Part shown: piece by piece, positions 12,124 to 23,396 of the stretch
How the letters are laid out: every line of letters starts with the position of its first letter
How positions within the stretch are numbered: position 1 is the first letter of the stretch
Assembly (NCBI GenBank): GCA_020465985.1
Contig: JAANYP010006656.1
Coordinates: 372,001 to 436,000, forward strand
Origin: Centrapalus pauciflorus
Lineage: Eukaryota > Streptophyta > Magnoliopsida > Asterales > Asteraceae
Reading direction: 5' to 3'
Length of the DNA stretch: 64,000 nucleotides
Translations under genes and position numbers: made by a program
Notes under the pieces: model-generated
Database searches by the model: none
Told to the model about the DNA's origin: nothing
Seen by the model: only the letters and a program-made list of their open reading frames with translations

Positions 12124-12478
12124 AGTGGGAATGTGCTAAACTGAAGATGATTTTGTCTTGCTCACGTTTCCTTTTGTTGGCATATACCTCTCTATAATTT
12201 AGGTATAAGATTCCTATGTAACCACATGTAAGAATCCATATTTGGTTTCATAACAATGTCCCTAATCGATAGTACGCTTATGATTGACCTTGACCAACCT
12301 TATTATTAATGATTGTCTTGATTAACTTGATTCGGTACATCTTCAAAGGTATATATTGGTAGGGCAAGAAGTAAAATGTATCTAGTCACCGTCGATTTTT
12401 TACTAGACGGTGTTGATGAAACCCTTTGAAGTTATCTAGATTGTTCTCATTGTTTCAACTATATTTAAAAGTGAGTAA
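12124..12478. repeat. Third copy of repeat R1, right half
   Basis: This continues R1 from GGGAATGTGCTAAACTG to GTGAGTAAA and includes the shared word CACCGTCGATTTTTTACTAG. It completes the copy broken at 4901. Confidence 0.7.
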
Positions 12479-12735
12479 AGTTCAGTATTAGAATTGCGTG
12501 TTTGGTTTTCCCGTTCTTCGTGTGTTTGATTGCATACCTGGCGCCGCTCGATCGTGTCATCACCGGTGGATACCAAAAGCGTCTCATTCGTGTATTTTTG
12601 TCATAGAATACAAAGGTACGAATTTTTATTGCTTTCTCGTTTACTTATCTTATGTATACTTGATGATCCGTGTACGAAATTCGTGATTTTAAAAAGGCTT
12701 CCGTTGTGTTTATGTTTTTTTATGAAAAACGATAC

Positions 12736-12885
12736 GAATTCCCAACACATAGCATCCAAAGCTTTATGAAGAGAAGCCACCGAAAAAAATCCCGAGTTTT
12801 TTAAGGACCATAGCCAAGAGAGCACCCCATTACCATTTGGGACAGCAGTAAAAAGAGAGGCTAAATCCAAATTATAGTCATCCAA
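12736..12885 (-). pseudogene. LINE (non-LTR retrotransposon) zf-RVT-region fragment
   Basis: The minus strand reads VLSWLWSLKNSGFFSVASLH followed by KALDAMCWEF. This matches the 'W.WSL...G.FSV.SLR' segment next to the zinc-binding reverse-transcriptase (zf-RVT) domain at the end of plant L1-type LINE ORF2. Only about 50 residues remain, with no catalytic part, so it is a dead fragment. Confidence 0.6.
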
Positions 12886-13162
12886 ATGAGATTGAAGAGG
12901 ATGGTGTTAGAAAAATATAACAATGTTCCTCACATTTTTTTAAGACCCGAAAATGACAATAACAAAACAGAAAGAAAATGTATGTTACGGAAAAATGAAA
13001 ATATGATGATTAAATCATTGTCAAATAATCTTCAATAAAATATTGAAGGAAAAAGGCCGAAATAGAAAAGCTATCATATTAGGGTTTTAAAAACCTATGT
13101 ACAAAGTGTACCTTTGTTAGATTCTAATTACATTTCTGCCCTTAGAAGTGGCACCACTACTA
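12886..13162. other. 3' flank of the LRR gene, nothing else seen
   Basis: AT-rich intergenic sequence downstream of the LRR gene stop; poly-A signals may lie here but none stands out. Confidence 0.3.
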
Positions 13163-14590
13163 CTACATCAAATAGAAAAACAAAAGAAAGATTACTACAA
13201 CTGAATAAGTAATTTGGTGGCCAAATGAAATTATTGAACTACTACTACTAGTAGTAACATGGAGAAGGGCATATTTGGAACTTTCAACCCTCTTGCATAC
13301 CTTCAAATGACCCAAACTCCCACTAAACTTAGAGAATGACATAATTACCCCTTCATCAACACACAATTCTGGGTTACCTTCTATTCTTAGCTTCCTTCCA
13401 ATTCTTGAAACAAATTTAGCAGAAAATGGAAGTCTCCCACTCAAATTGTTGTTCTTCAGATTCAACTGATTCACCATTGCCAATCTTTCAAGCTCCATTG
13501 GCACCATCCCTGTTAGCTTGTTATTATCAAGTGCTAAATAGGTTAAATTCTCCAGAAATATCCCTATTGAAGATGGTATATTACCAACAAGCCCTGCCCC
13601 TGAAAACCCAATTCCATGTATGCCCCTCAACTTTTCCCAGATGTCAGGAATCGTCCCTCCTAATTCATTCCCACTCAAATACAAACCTTTCAATTTACTC
13701 AGCTCAGATAAGAAAATGGGTATCCCAGAATTTGTGAATCTATTATAACTAAAATCCAGAAGCTCCAAGTTTTTTAGACCCTTCATGCTTGCCGGAAACT
13801 CGCCGGAGAAAAGATTCGAACCCAAATCTAATTTTAACAGATCATGTAACTCACCAATTGCTGAAGGAATATTCCCTTCAAACCCATTTTGACTAAGATC
13901 AAGAATCTTGAGTTTCTTGAGATTTGACACATTTTCCGGTACCGTTCCGGTCAGGTTGTTCCGGGAAAGTGTTAATTCTTCAAGATTCAATAGACCACCA
14001 AACCCATGTGGGATCGCACCAGAGACATTAGTTCCGGTGATAACGAGCCGCCGTAAGCTCGTCATGTTGCCGTTGACTTGAGTCAAAGATCCGAATAGAC
14101 CGGGGTTTTCAATGAAAACAAGCTCTTCAAGTGACGACCCAACCCGAGAAAAAGCTTGTAGAGAAATGGGTCGTTGGGTAAAACAGTTGTAAAAGAAGAG
14201 CTTGCGAAGAAAAGGAAAAGAAGAAAAGACAAATGGGTCAAAAAGTGAGGAGTTTAGGTGGCATGGCGGGTTCGGGTTGTGGTCGGATACGAAGCCGAAA
14301 CTGAGTTCGATAATGTTAACTGTTCCAGGGTGGGTGGCGGTGGGGAGGTTGGTGTAGCCACAAACGACGCCGTGTGGGGCGGAGGAGCATAGGTCGTCTG
14401 GGAAGAGGGAGCGCCATGGGAAGTCAGAGTTGAAGGATTCGAGGACTCGGTAGACGGCTTCTTGCTCAACCGAGTCAAGAAGCGGTTGTGATTTGGTGAT
14501 GGCAAGTAGAGTTATGAATAAGAAGATGAAAGAGAGAGTAGAAGATGAAGAAGAGGAAGTCGCCATTGAAAGGATGAAATTTCTATACAC
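13163..14590 (-). CDS. Leucine-rich-repeat surface protein, PII-2-like
   Basis: An intronless open frame of 475 codons. Met9 (start at 14566) gives a classic secretion signal (SFIFLFITLLAITKSQP), so it is the likelier start. Mature landmarks are EQEAVYRVLESFNSDFPWRS, then FPDDLCSSAPHGVVC. About ten LRRs of the plant extracellular type (LxxLxLSxNxLTGxVP) follow from roughly residue 130 to 400. A hydrophobic C-terminal tail preceded by a Ser run suggests GPI anchoring. There is no kinase domain, so it is a receptor-like surface protein. It resembles the family of Arabidopsis PIRIFORMOSPORA INDICA-INSENSITIVE 2, linked to root-fungus growth promotion. Family membership is well supported by these motifs; the symbiosis role is only inferred. 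Confidence 0.9.
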   Translation of the reverse strand: MYRNFILSMATSSSSSSTLSFIFLFITLLAITKSQPLLDSVEQEAVYRVLESFNSDFPWRSLFPDDLCSSAPHGVVCGYTNLPTATHPGTVNIIELSFGFVSDHNPNPPCHLNSSLFDPFVFSSFPFLRKLFFYNCFTQRPISLQAFSRVGSSLEELVFIENPGLFGSLTQVNGNMTSLRRLVITGTNVSGAIPHGFGGLLNLEELTLSRNNLTGTVPENVSNLKKLKILDLSQNGFEGNIPSAIGELHDLLKLDLGSNLFSGEFPASMKGLKNLELLDFSYNRFTNSGIPIFLSELSKLKGLYLSGNELGGTIPDIWEKLRGIHGIGFSGAGLVGNIPSSIGIFLENLTYLALDNNKLTGMVPMELERLAMVNQLNLKNNNLSGRLPFSAKFVSRIGRKLRIEGNPELCVDEGVIMSFSKFSGSLGHLKVCKRVESSKYALLHVTTSSSSSIISFGHQITYSVVVIFLLFFYLM

Positions 14591-14599
14591 AGCTGAACT

Positions 14600-14695
14600 A
14601 ATTCACCCTATATATGCAAATGAATCTATATATGGACCATATAGAGAGAGAGAGAGAGAGAGGGGGGTGGGGGGGGGGGGGTTGGAGGGGGAAAC
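14600..14695 (-). promoter_or_regulatory. TATA-like box and CT/poly-C tract upstream of the LRR gene
   Basis: On the minus strand a long C run followed by (CT)n (14642-14688) lies upstream of TATATAG words at about 14605-14635. CT-rich patches next to TATA boxes are common in plant core promoters. The exact start of transcription cannot be fixed from sequence. Confidence 0.4.
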
Positions 14696-14769
14696 AGAGC
14701 AAATGCAATTATGCAAATGCCAAATGGTAAAGCAAGACAAGAATTTTACCTCCTCCCGTCCATGTTGAA

Positions 14770-15430
14770 TGATTAGGATTTAAATATTGTGTTAATACCA
14801 TGGAGTGTTTAATTTTATTTTATTTTTATAGAAATGTATAATTTTTTTTTTTAATATTTTCGTTCCCAAAGGTCTAAACCCTTCGTCCCTTTCGTATCTT
14901 CAATTTTCTAAGTTCATTATTTTTATTTCACATATGATGTAATGTAATTTTACGTTTGTAAACTCACCTAATATAATTAGGTACTAAAATATAACATTAA
15001 ACAAATATAATGAAATCAAATACAATCTTTGTAAATGTATACATTTATAACCCAAAATAGATGGTATGGAGTAGGAAAAAATCATAAGTTAAAAGGTTTG
15101 TTTGGCAACAACTAGCTGAAAATATGTTAGTTGAAACTTTGATTAATAACGTATTTGGTAAGGTAGTGGAAATTGGACTGATAAATATAAAATGATATAA
15201 AAGGACATATAAAACGATATACAAGTTGCATGCCAAACAGACCAAAAACATATTTAGTATTATAGGTTTTGTTTTAATTTTATTTTTACATAGATTATCA
15301 TAATTTTTTTATATCTCGTATTGATGATGTTATTTAAATTTATTTTGTATTGTAATATTATTAAAGTCATAAATGAGTTATTCCTTTATTTAAATATAGC
15401 TTTATAATAATACGAAGAATATACCTTTCA
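14770..15430. other. AT-rich intergenic sequence
   Basis: No gene, RNA or transposon ends were recognised between the LRR gene promoter and the element starting near 15434. Confidence 0.3.
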
Positions 15431-15433
15431 ACT

Positions 15434-16012
15434 AGGGGTGAGCATAAGACAGTTTGGTTCGGCTTCTGTCACAAACCAAACCGAAAATTTTAGTTTTTGA
15501 ATTGGAGGAACCACTCGGTTTTTAGGTTTTCTGGGTTCGGTTTTTCGTTAGACTGGTTTGGATTACCAGGTTTTTAGTTTCAACCCATGGGTATTTTGGT
15601 TTTCGATTTTTAAATTTCAGCTCGGTTTTTAGGTTTAAACCGGGGAAAAAAATTTGGCCTTTTTTATCAGCAAAGCAAATCCAATAATCCATATCAATTA
15701 TCAAATAGAATATAATAATCAATAGTCTAATAATCATTTATTTATCAATTAATATGAAATTTAACATCAAACAATCAAACATGACCGAAATCATATACTC
15801 ATGTATACATAATATTATAAATTCATAATAACTAATAAATACTTCTGTGTTAAGATTATTAACTTAGCGGCTCCATATGAAGTTATTAAGTTGAAAAATG
15901 AATACCTATAAACAAATTAATTTTAGTTTGATAAATTTAAAAGATAAAGATATTAAACACCAAGCAAAGGGTTGAGTTTTGGTTTTTGGACACAATCCAA
16001 AACAAACCGTTT
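15434..16012. mobile_element. AGGGGTGAGCA-type nonautonomous element (one end clear)
   Basis: It begins AGGGGTGAGCA followed by repeated GGTTCGG/AACCGAA and GGTTTTTAGGTTT words, a layout typical of short plant elements with AGGGGTG termini. A matching CACCCCT end is not evident; AACCAAA/TTTGG words near 15960-16090 may belong to it. Limits are approximate. Confidence 0.35.
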
Positions 16013-16788
16013 AAAATGTTTCTTTTTTCTTTTTTTTTTTTTGAGTTCTTTGGTTTTCAAGCTTCTTTCATTTGTTTTGTTTTTATTTGTTTTGATTTTT
16101 TTAGGTTTTCGATTAAAGTGGATATAACAACATATTTTAGAATATTTAGCGAAAATATATATGCTTTTACCGAAAAAATGAAAAGAAGATCACAGTACAT
16201 CGGTGGTGGCAGAGATCTTCTCTCTGCATGATTTACCAAATTTTTTGTAAATTGACGAAACTATCCCTCAGTTTAGTGGCATCCAAGGGTAAATTGGGGA
16301 ACTTGCATGACAGGGTTTGGAGCCGACATATCCTCCCATTTATTCCCCCTCTGTTTTCAACGACCAGCGGCTTTAAACATGATGAACATTTACATATTTA
16401 GTACCCTTTACTTCTACTTATTTGCACTTTCGGTGCTCTTCCTTCAAATTAATGATATACAGGTCCGTCTGGGGCGGACCCACGTGGTTGCTGTGGATGG
16501 CACGTGACATTGGACCTTTCGTCAATAAATTTGTTTCATTTTATAATTTTTTGTTTGTACCGTTGTGGTTTTTTAAACGTGCAACCGTGCTTTTCAAATA
16601 TTATAATATTTTACTAGAATAATTTAAATTTATAACCTCAATCAAATGTGTGAATGTACGTGAAATTTATATATCATCTTTGTAATGTTAAAACATAATT
16701 ATAAAAACTCTAATAAGTGCATTAATGACATATTTAGCAAAATTAAAATTAGCATTTGAATGTCTAGCTAGATTGGTTTTGACATTGA

Positions 16789-17119
16789 GGGGCTGTTTGG
16801 TAGAGAGATTTGAGGGGGAAGAATTGAGTTTTCTCTTGTTTGGGGAAAATGCTCTCAATCTTTGGGTGGAGAATTGAATTCTCTGAAAATTGTTTGAAGG
16901 CTATATATGGAGAAATGCAATTCTCTCCATTTGGTGGAGAAATGGTGAGAATTGACTGCCTTGTGCGTGGGCCACTATTTCTCCTCTTTATTTCTCTGTT
17001 GATACCAAACAAGATACACAATTTCAATTCTTCACCCATTTTCATTTCTCTCCAATTCCATTTCTCCCCCAATTTCAATTCCATTCTCCACATTTCTTTT
17101 CTCTGTACCAAACATACCC
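16789..17119. mobile_element. PIF/Harbinger-like MITE, 331 bp
   Basis: The ends are GGGGCTGTTTGGTA and TACCAAACATACCC, with a 3-bp duplication TGA on each side (16786-16788 and 17120-17122). The interior is rich in GAGAATTGAATTCTC-like inverted words. It is non-coding. Confidence 0.8.
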
Positions 17120-17122
17120 TGA

Positions 17123-18234
17123 AAGAAAAGATGAAAAAAAAACAACTTACTAGTTGAAAGTCCAAATCTTAAGTCTCTTACGTTATGTTCTTGAACAATA
17201 AAGAATGAAGAAAAGAAGAAAACAAAGAAAAAAAATGGAGAAAACAATAATTAACCATATTCTTGATATAAATTAACAAGAAGGAAAAAATATGAAAGGG
17301 AGAGAAAGTAGGCTAAAAGCTCTCTCCAATAAGAAACAATGGCGGGAGGTTTTTGTGTTCTTCAATCTATTATAAATTGAGTATTCTTTCTGCTTCTTTC
17401 TCTTTTTTTCATCCACTATGATTTTTTACTTTTCTTTTCATCAGTATTATAAAAAAAGAGTGTTATGAATGAAAATTAAATTTTACATGCTTGTCTCGGT
17501 TCAAATGAAAGCACATAGCAAGTTCTTCAATCGGTTCATTTTACATTTTTACCCTTCACGTAATAGACATGTTACGTATTTAAAGCAACATTCGTAAAAA
17601 GTTAAAGATCAAAATTGGTTTTCCAACATCAAATATCAACGTGAAACAATGTTGCGAAACCGTTGTGTAACAATAATATTATTATTATAGAGAGATGGAT
17701 AAAAATGTAGAAGAGTAAAAGTATAGGGGCGTAAACTGGAACATTGCTGGGGAAAAAGATTCGAAAAATGGGTAGCTGCCGGCGGCGTAGTGGTAGTGGG
17801 ATAGTGAGGAGACAATGGGACACGAAAGTAATTCCACAGTCCCAACAAATGCCCGCCGGCGCCGCCGACCTGTCCCGTTCCGCTAATCAACACCTACGAG
17901 GTACAGTACCTTTCGAAAACGACGTTTCATTTGTCATATAATTCAATCACCAAATTACCCTTTTCTTTCTTTCTTTTTTTTTTCCCCAAACATTTTGTTT
18001 CTTTAACACCACGTCTAGCTCTCGGTTTATTTACCCATATCAATCTTATTTAAATAAACTAATATACATTCATGAAAGATCGAAAGGGTTATTATTAAAA
18101 AAGTTTATGATTTTCTATTAATTATATTACTTGTCTTTTATCCAATTTTTAAGTCATTGTCTAAGTTTTGTTTAATTTTTATCGTATTCAAAACTATATA
18201 TTTGATTTGTTTAACAGGTTATTAACCAGTAAAC
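17123..18234. other. Intergenic sequence with a GC-rich patch
   Basis: Mostly AT-rich. A GC-rich patch at about 17770-17900 (GGCGGCGTAGTGG, GCCCGCCGGCGCCGCC) could be an old 5'UTR or exon remnant. No recognisable protein results in any frame. Confidence 0.25.
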
Positions 18235-18239
18235 GATAC

Positions 18240-18682
18240 TGTTCGAGCGTAGTCCGGCGGGAAGTCGAGATAGTGGTCGTCGACCGGGGGCAGAGAGAGT
18301 GAGAGGTGTAGAGAGAGATACGAAGGTCGGAAGTGATGGTGGCGGCGGCGGCACTAGGGTTTAGGCCGCGGCCATTGGTTGCGAGGATGAGAGTGAGAGA
18401 TCGAGTGGACGAGAGTGAGAGGGAAAAGGAAAGAGTTACCAGAGAGTGATTGATAGGTGGTTGTTGTGGTGTTCGCCAGCGTTGGAGGCGGCGGCGGCGG
18501 CGGTCGCCGGAGAAAAGCAGAGAGACCGAGAGAGAGGCATACAAGGGTTGCTTAGGGTTCCCTCAATCGTTTTTCTTCTTCCTCTCCATGAGAACCCTGA
18601 TTTTCATGTGTATTGGGCTTGTTTGAAGGAGAAGTGGGCTTTTTACCAGGCCCAGTAATTCAAAATCTAACCCACATCATCA
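18240..18682 (-). repeat. 3' LTR of the GATAC-flanked element
   Basis: 443 bp, near-identical to the right LTR. It carries a longer GGC-trinucleotide run than its partner (near 18490). GA-rich and GGC-rich blocks lie in its middle. Confidence 0.92.
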
Positions 18683-18696
18683 AGTCCCCCAAGTTC
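18683..18696 (-). other. Polypurine tract of the GATAC-flanked element
   Basis: On the minus strand GAACTTGGGGGACT directly precedes the 3' LTR, as expected for the plus-strand primer. Confidence 0.75.
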
Positions 18697-18871
18697 AGAG
18701 TAATTAGTTTTTATTCAAACCAATTACTTTGGACTTAATGCTAAACATACCTTACCTAATACCGATGCTGATATTAAGCCATTGTATTCATGTAATAAGA
18801 ATGTGTAATAGAATGCAACACTAAATCAGTAAGCATAAATTCGTACATATAAGTTTTTAAACAAGGCATGC

Positions 18872-19690
18872 GGCCAACCCCCGTAAACGTTGGTCTGTCC
18901 TTTAAAAACAATGAAGGCATGCAATCGTCCCATGGAGGGATCAGTCTATCCTTATAAACAATGAAGGCATGCAACCGCCCCTTGTAGGGAACTGGTCTAT
19001 CCTTATAAATAATGAAGGCTTGCAACCGCCCCTTGTAGGGAACTGGTCTATCCTTATAAATACAGAAGGCTTGCAACCGCCCCTTGTAGGGAACTGGTCT
19101 ATCCTTATAAATAATGAAGGCTTGCAACCGCCCCTTGTAGGGAACTGGTCTATCCTTATAAATAATGAAGGCATGCAACCGCCCCTTGTAGGGAACTGGT
19201 CTATCCTTATAAATAATGAAGGCTTGCAACCGTCCCTTGTAGGGAACTGGTCTATCCTTATAAATAACGAAGGCATGCAACCGCCCCTTGTAGGGAACTG
19301 GTCTATCCTTATAAATAATGAAGGCTTGCAACCGTCCCTTGTAGGGAACTGGTCTATCCTTATAAATAACGAAGGCATGCAACCGCCCCTTGTAGGGAAC
19401 TGGTCTATCCTTATAAATAATGAAGGCTTGCAACCGTCCCTTGTAGGGAACTGGTCTATCCTTATAAATAACGAAGGCATGCAACCGCCCCTTGTAGGGA
19501 ACTGGTCTATCCTTATAAATAATGAAGGCTTGCAACCGTCCCTTGTAGGGAACTGGTCTATCCTTATAAATAACGAAGGCATGCAACCGCCCCTTGTAGG
19601 GAACTGGTCTATCCTTATAAATAATGAAGGCTTGCAACCGTCCCTTGTAGGGAACTGGTCTATCCTTATAAATAATGAAGGCATGCGATA
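18872..19690. repeat. 51-bp minisatellite inside the LTR element
   Basis: About 14 near-identical 51-bp units plus two diverged units at the 18.9-kb end. Each unit holds CTTGTAGGGAACTGGTCTAT. Because 51 is divisible by three and the unit has no stop in some frames, the array stays open in two minus-strand frames and one plus frame. In one minus frame each unit reads AFIIYKDRPVPYKGRL plus Q or H. From about 19180 onward two unit types alternate (CGAAGGCATGCAACCGCC and TGAAGGCTTGCAACCGTC), forming a 102-bp dimer repeated about five times. Coding is unproven; open frames are expected by chance of length. Confidence 0.9.
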
Positions 19691-22600
19691 AACTTGCTTG
19701 TGCAAGCAATCTGTCCTTTAGATAAATATCCTTGTAGATGATAATTCGTGTACCTTGCGTAATCCTGCAAAAGGGTTAGAAATGTAGTTTCTTGTTTTTG
19801 TCAGTCATAACCATCATGACAATGATCTCATATATTATGAGTGCTTAAAAAGCTACAATAACTAGACAGAGGTAAGATCAAACCATATTTGGCATGTTGA
19901 GAGAGTCTATCGAAGTGCTGCAATCAGTATCATATAGGTCTGGCCCTGGATCTTGAGTTGCCCCTGAAGGGAGCGAACAGCGCTGGAAAGCAAAGCCTCT
20001 GGAGCTGGGGGTTTAGTTCTGACTTGAAGTACATTGCTTGATTATGTAATACTCGCTCCATAGGTCTAAAATCAGATGAAACACAACTCCCCATATGATG
20101 ATTCTACCATGCTCCAGAACAAAGGGATACACTAACAGACAGATTTATCAAGCCCCAGTATAAGCAAGGAAAATAAGGTGCTCAACAAGAGCAGGTCCAG
20201 TTTAACAATCACGACTCTAAACAACTTAGAATATGAAGTAGTGCTCAATAAACAAGTTAAATAAAACAAGCAGACCTTAAAATTCCAAGGGTTAGACTAG
20301 TTAATCAGTGACATTGCAAACCTTAAAGGGTGAAATCAAGTAAGAGTCAGACTCACATAAGGATGTTGTCAGGCTAATTAAGGTTATTCCATTAATCAGA
20401 AAGGTTTACAATGATCCATATAATCCAATATTGCCAATAGTAGGTAAACAATCCTGAACACAGCTTAGGATGCCCATGACCCATGGTTTGTCTAAAACAA
20501 ACAGTTACTTACAATCCCTTGGAATGAAAATTCAACCACAAATCGTCATCACATCAGTTATTGTGAATGTAAAATCAACAGGTTCATCAAGCTATATGTA
20601 CTTTCATTTATTTTTTATTTTTAACAATACAAAAAGTACCAACGACACAACAATTTTCCTCCTAATGCATTAATTAACGACGATCAAACAAGCTTAATGT
20701 TAATTAATAAGTTAAATGGAATTTGTACTAAGTGATTAAAAATGTAAAGCCATAAAAGTTGAAATGAAGTCACAAGTTTTAATTATAAAGTTTGTAATAT
20801 TAATATAAAAGGAATACAAGTTTTGTGGTCAATATGTGAATTAAGCAAATTTTATTTAAATAAAAACCCAAAAACTAATTTCCCTGCTCATTCATCAATT
20901 TGAAAGAAATTGAGAATTTCCCAAACTTTTTCAAAACTTGCGGCTTCATTTTTAATCCATCACAAGGAGCTTAAACAAAATCAAAATTCAAGACAAGAAT
21001 CATCAAGCAAGTGATAAGCATCATAAGTATACAAGAATTCCAAGGTAAATTTTCTAATCAAAAAGTGTTCTTTCGGATGTTTTTGAAACTATGGTTCCTT
21101 TAGGTTAATCATGTTTCAAATGTCATCAGAAATCATCAAATTGGATATGGATTAGTGTTGCAACATTCAAATACAACTCATGCATGTGATTAATGTGTTT
21201 GGATTGAATAAAGATCCAAGACCCACACTAAGTGCAAAGCACAGCAACGCCCAACACACACACACATATATATACATCTAGATGTGCAACAACAATGTGT
21301 GTATGATTCCGTTTTGGTTCAAAAGGCAAAGCAGTAGCAGCAACCTATAATATTTTAAGTAAAGCGAGTCTATAAAGTATATATATAAATTTGAATGTAA
21401 AAAGATTAGTGACAACACCCAAAATATATATGCAACAATAGTGTATATGTGTGTATGAATAAGAGAAGGCAGCAGCAATATATATACATTCAGACATAAA
21501 CAATTTAAGTACCTTTGTATGTGTATTCTGTGATTATGGACAGCAGCAACAAAAACATATTTTTATGCCTTTCATCAATATATATATATAAGTGTTTATT
21601 AGGAGGTTCTTAGCTGTCCAGAAATCATAGAAACATAATAGAGCTGTGATGTGAACTTCATGATCATTGGCATATGTAAAATGTCATGTATATGTGTAAG
21701 TTGATTTCATAAACATATGTGTATGCGTGATCAATTAAACACAGCAGCCTTTATATATATACATACACATTAACATGTTGCATCACATTGAAAGTATGTA
21801 AGATGTATAACCTGAATTGCAGCAAACAACAATACCCAATATATATAGATAAATGTACAACATGCGTGATGTATAAATGTGTGCTTAAGCATGATGTAAG
21901 CTTATGTGTTGAACAAAGAAATTTGAGTTCTTTGGTGTGTGATTAAAGATGTCCGGCAACCTTAAATTGAACAATTGATACATCAACAATAGTATATGAA
22001 GGTATATGTGTGCAATTACATGTAAATAAAAAAGTATAATGTCTCCTATACACATGTTTTGTATGATCATTAGTAAAGTACATACATATATTCATGTTCC
22101 CAAATACATAGTCAAGGTGTGTGTATTCCAGCATCAAAATGGAAAGAAAAGCACTAATTCAATTCGAAACAGAATTTGTGTGTTAGATTCGGCATGAAAA
22201 CAGAAAAATAACAGTAACCCATCACAGCAAAATAAAATCAAGTCTTGTGTGTGTTTTGTGTGCTGGAAAACAAAATAAAAATCAGGGTATGCGTAATTCA
22301 AGACTCGGGAGTTGTATAGACTGTATGAGCCAAAAAGGGAGCTATCAATATGTATTACAATCATATGCTCAAAATATATATAAGATAGATTTATTCCATG
22401 ACCCTCATACTTAAGATCAAAAATACATGCATACAAAATTCGAATATCAAGAAGTAATCCATACACCTGCTTATAGTTACTTGTAATAATGTTATTTAAC
22501 AGACATACATGTGTCATAGCAGACGAATAAAAAGACATTGAAATGAAATTATTGTCCTAATTCCTCATCATGAAGCTTTATGGAGATAAAGAATTAATCC

Positions 22601-22937
22601 CCTATTCAATAGAGGCAATAATGAATTGATAGAGCTGGTATACGGTGGCCAGTAGTATGTGGTGCAAAACAAACCAGAATTAAGAAGGCCTTCATATGAC
22701 GTCACTACCTCTCTTTATATATAAATAATTACATATCACGAGACATGCTGGAAAACAAAATAAGAATCAAAGTATGTATGCATTGTTTATATTCTGTGAT
22801 TTACGTGAATGTAACAGCAGGACATCATCATGAATAAGTATATGTATAAATTAAATAAAAGGTCAGCAGCATGTAATGAAAGATCATAATAGGCAGAACC
22901 GAGAAACGAAACTAGAACACGAAGCTAGTTGTTCGCG

Positions 22938-22956
22938 GTCCCACGGATGGCGCCAA
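22938..22956 (-). other. Primer-binding site of the GATAC-flanked element
   Basis: TTGGCGCCATCCGTGGGAC on the minus strand lies immediately after the 5' LTR. The TGGCGCC start is the common tRNA-complementary primer site of plant Tat/Athila-lineage Ty3 elements. Confidence 0.75.
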
Positions 22957-23391
22957 TGTTCGAGCGTAGTCCGGCGGGAAGTCGAGATAGTGGTCGTCGA
23001 CCGGGGGCAGAGAGAGTGAGAGGTGTAGAGAGAGATACGGAGGTCGGAAGTGATGGTGGTGGCGGCGGCACTAGGGTTTAGGCCGCGACCATTGGTTGCG
23101 AGGATGAGAGTGAGAGATCGAGTGGACGAGAGTGAGAGGGAAAAGGAAAGAGTTACCAGAGAGTGATTGATAGGTGGTTGTTGTGGTGTTCGCCGGCGTT
23201 GGAGGCGGCGGCGGTCGCCGGAGAAAAGCAAAGAGACCGAGAGAGAGGCATACAAGGGTTGCTTAGGGTTCCCTTAATCGTTTCTTCTTCCTCTCCATGA
23301 GAACCCTGATTTTCATGTGTATTGGGCTTGTTTGAAGGAGAAGTGGGCTTTTTACCAGGCCCAGTAATTCAAAATCTAACCCACATCATCA
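22957..23391 (-). repeat. 5' LTR of the GATAC-flanked element
   Basis: 435 bp, TGTTCGAGCG to CACATCATCA, followed by GATAC. Confidence 0.92.
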
Positions 23392-23396
23392 GATAC

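Larger units (their letters stand above)
18240..23391 (-). mobile_element. Non-autonomous LTR retrotransposon, 5,152 bp
   Basis: Direct LTRs (18240-18682 and 22957-23391) begin TGTTCGAGCG and end CACATCATCA, flanked by a perfect GATAC duplication (18235-18239 and 23392-23396). Inside the right LTR, on the minus strand, is TTGGCGCCATCCGTGGGACC, a primer-binding site of the TGGCGCC type used by Tat/Athila-like Ty3 elements. Inside the left LTR is AACTTGGGGGACT, a polypurine tract. The element therefore reads on the minus strand. The 4.3-kb interior has no gag, protease, RT or integrase, only a 51-bp minisatellite and AT-rich sequence. The two LTRs differ by about six substitutions, all transitions, and a few indels, so the insertion is young. 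Confidence 0.92.

Noticed and set aside
18194..18544. 116-codon frame inside the left LTR (and its twin at 22884-23255)
   Set aside because: Low-complexity Ser/Arg-rich reading of the LTR; it shifts between the two LTRs through GGC indels.
18872..19690. CRISPR-like array of regular repeats
   Set aside because: Units are directly adjacent with no spacers, and this is a plant nuclear LTR element; it is a minisatellite.
18969..19691. 240-codon plus-strand frame of GNWSILINNEGLQPPLV units
   Set aside because: It is the antisense of the 51-bp minisatellite; open only because the unit is a multiple of three.
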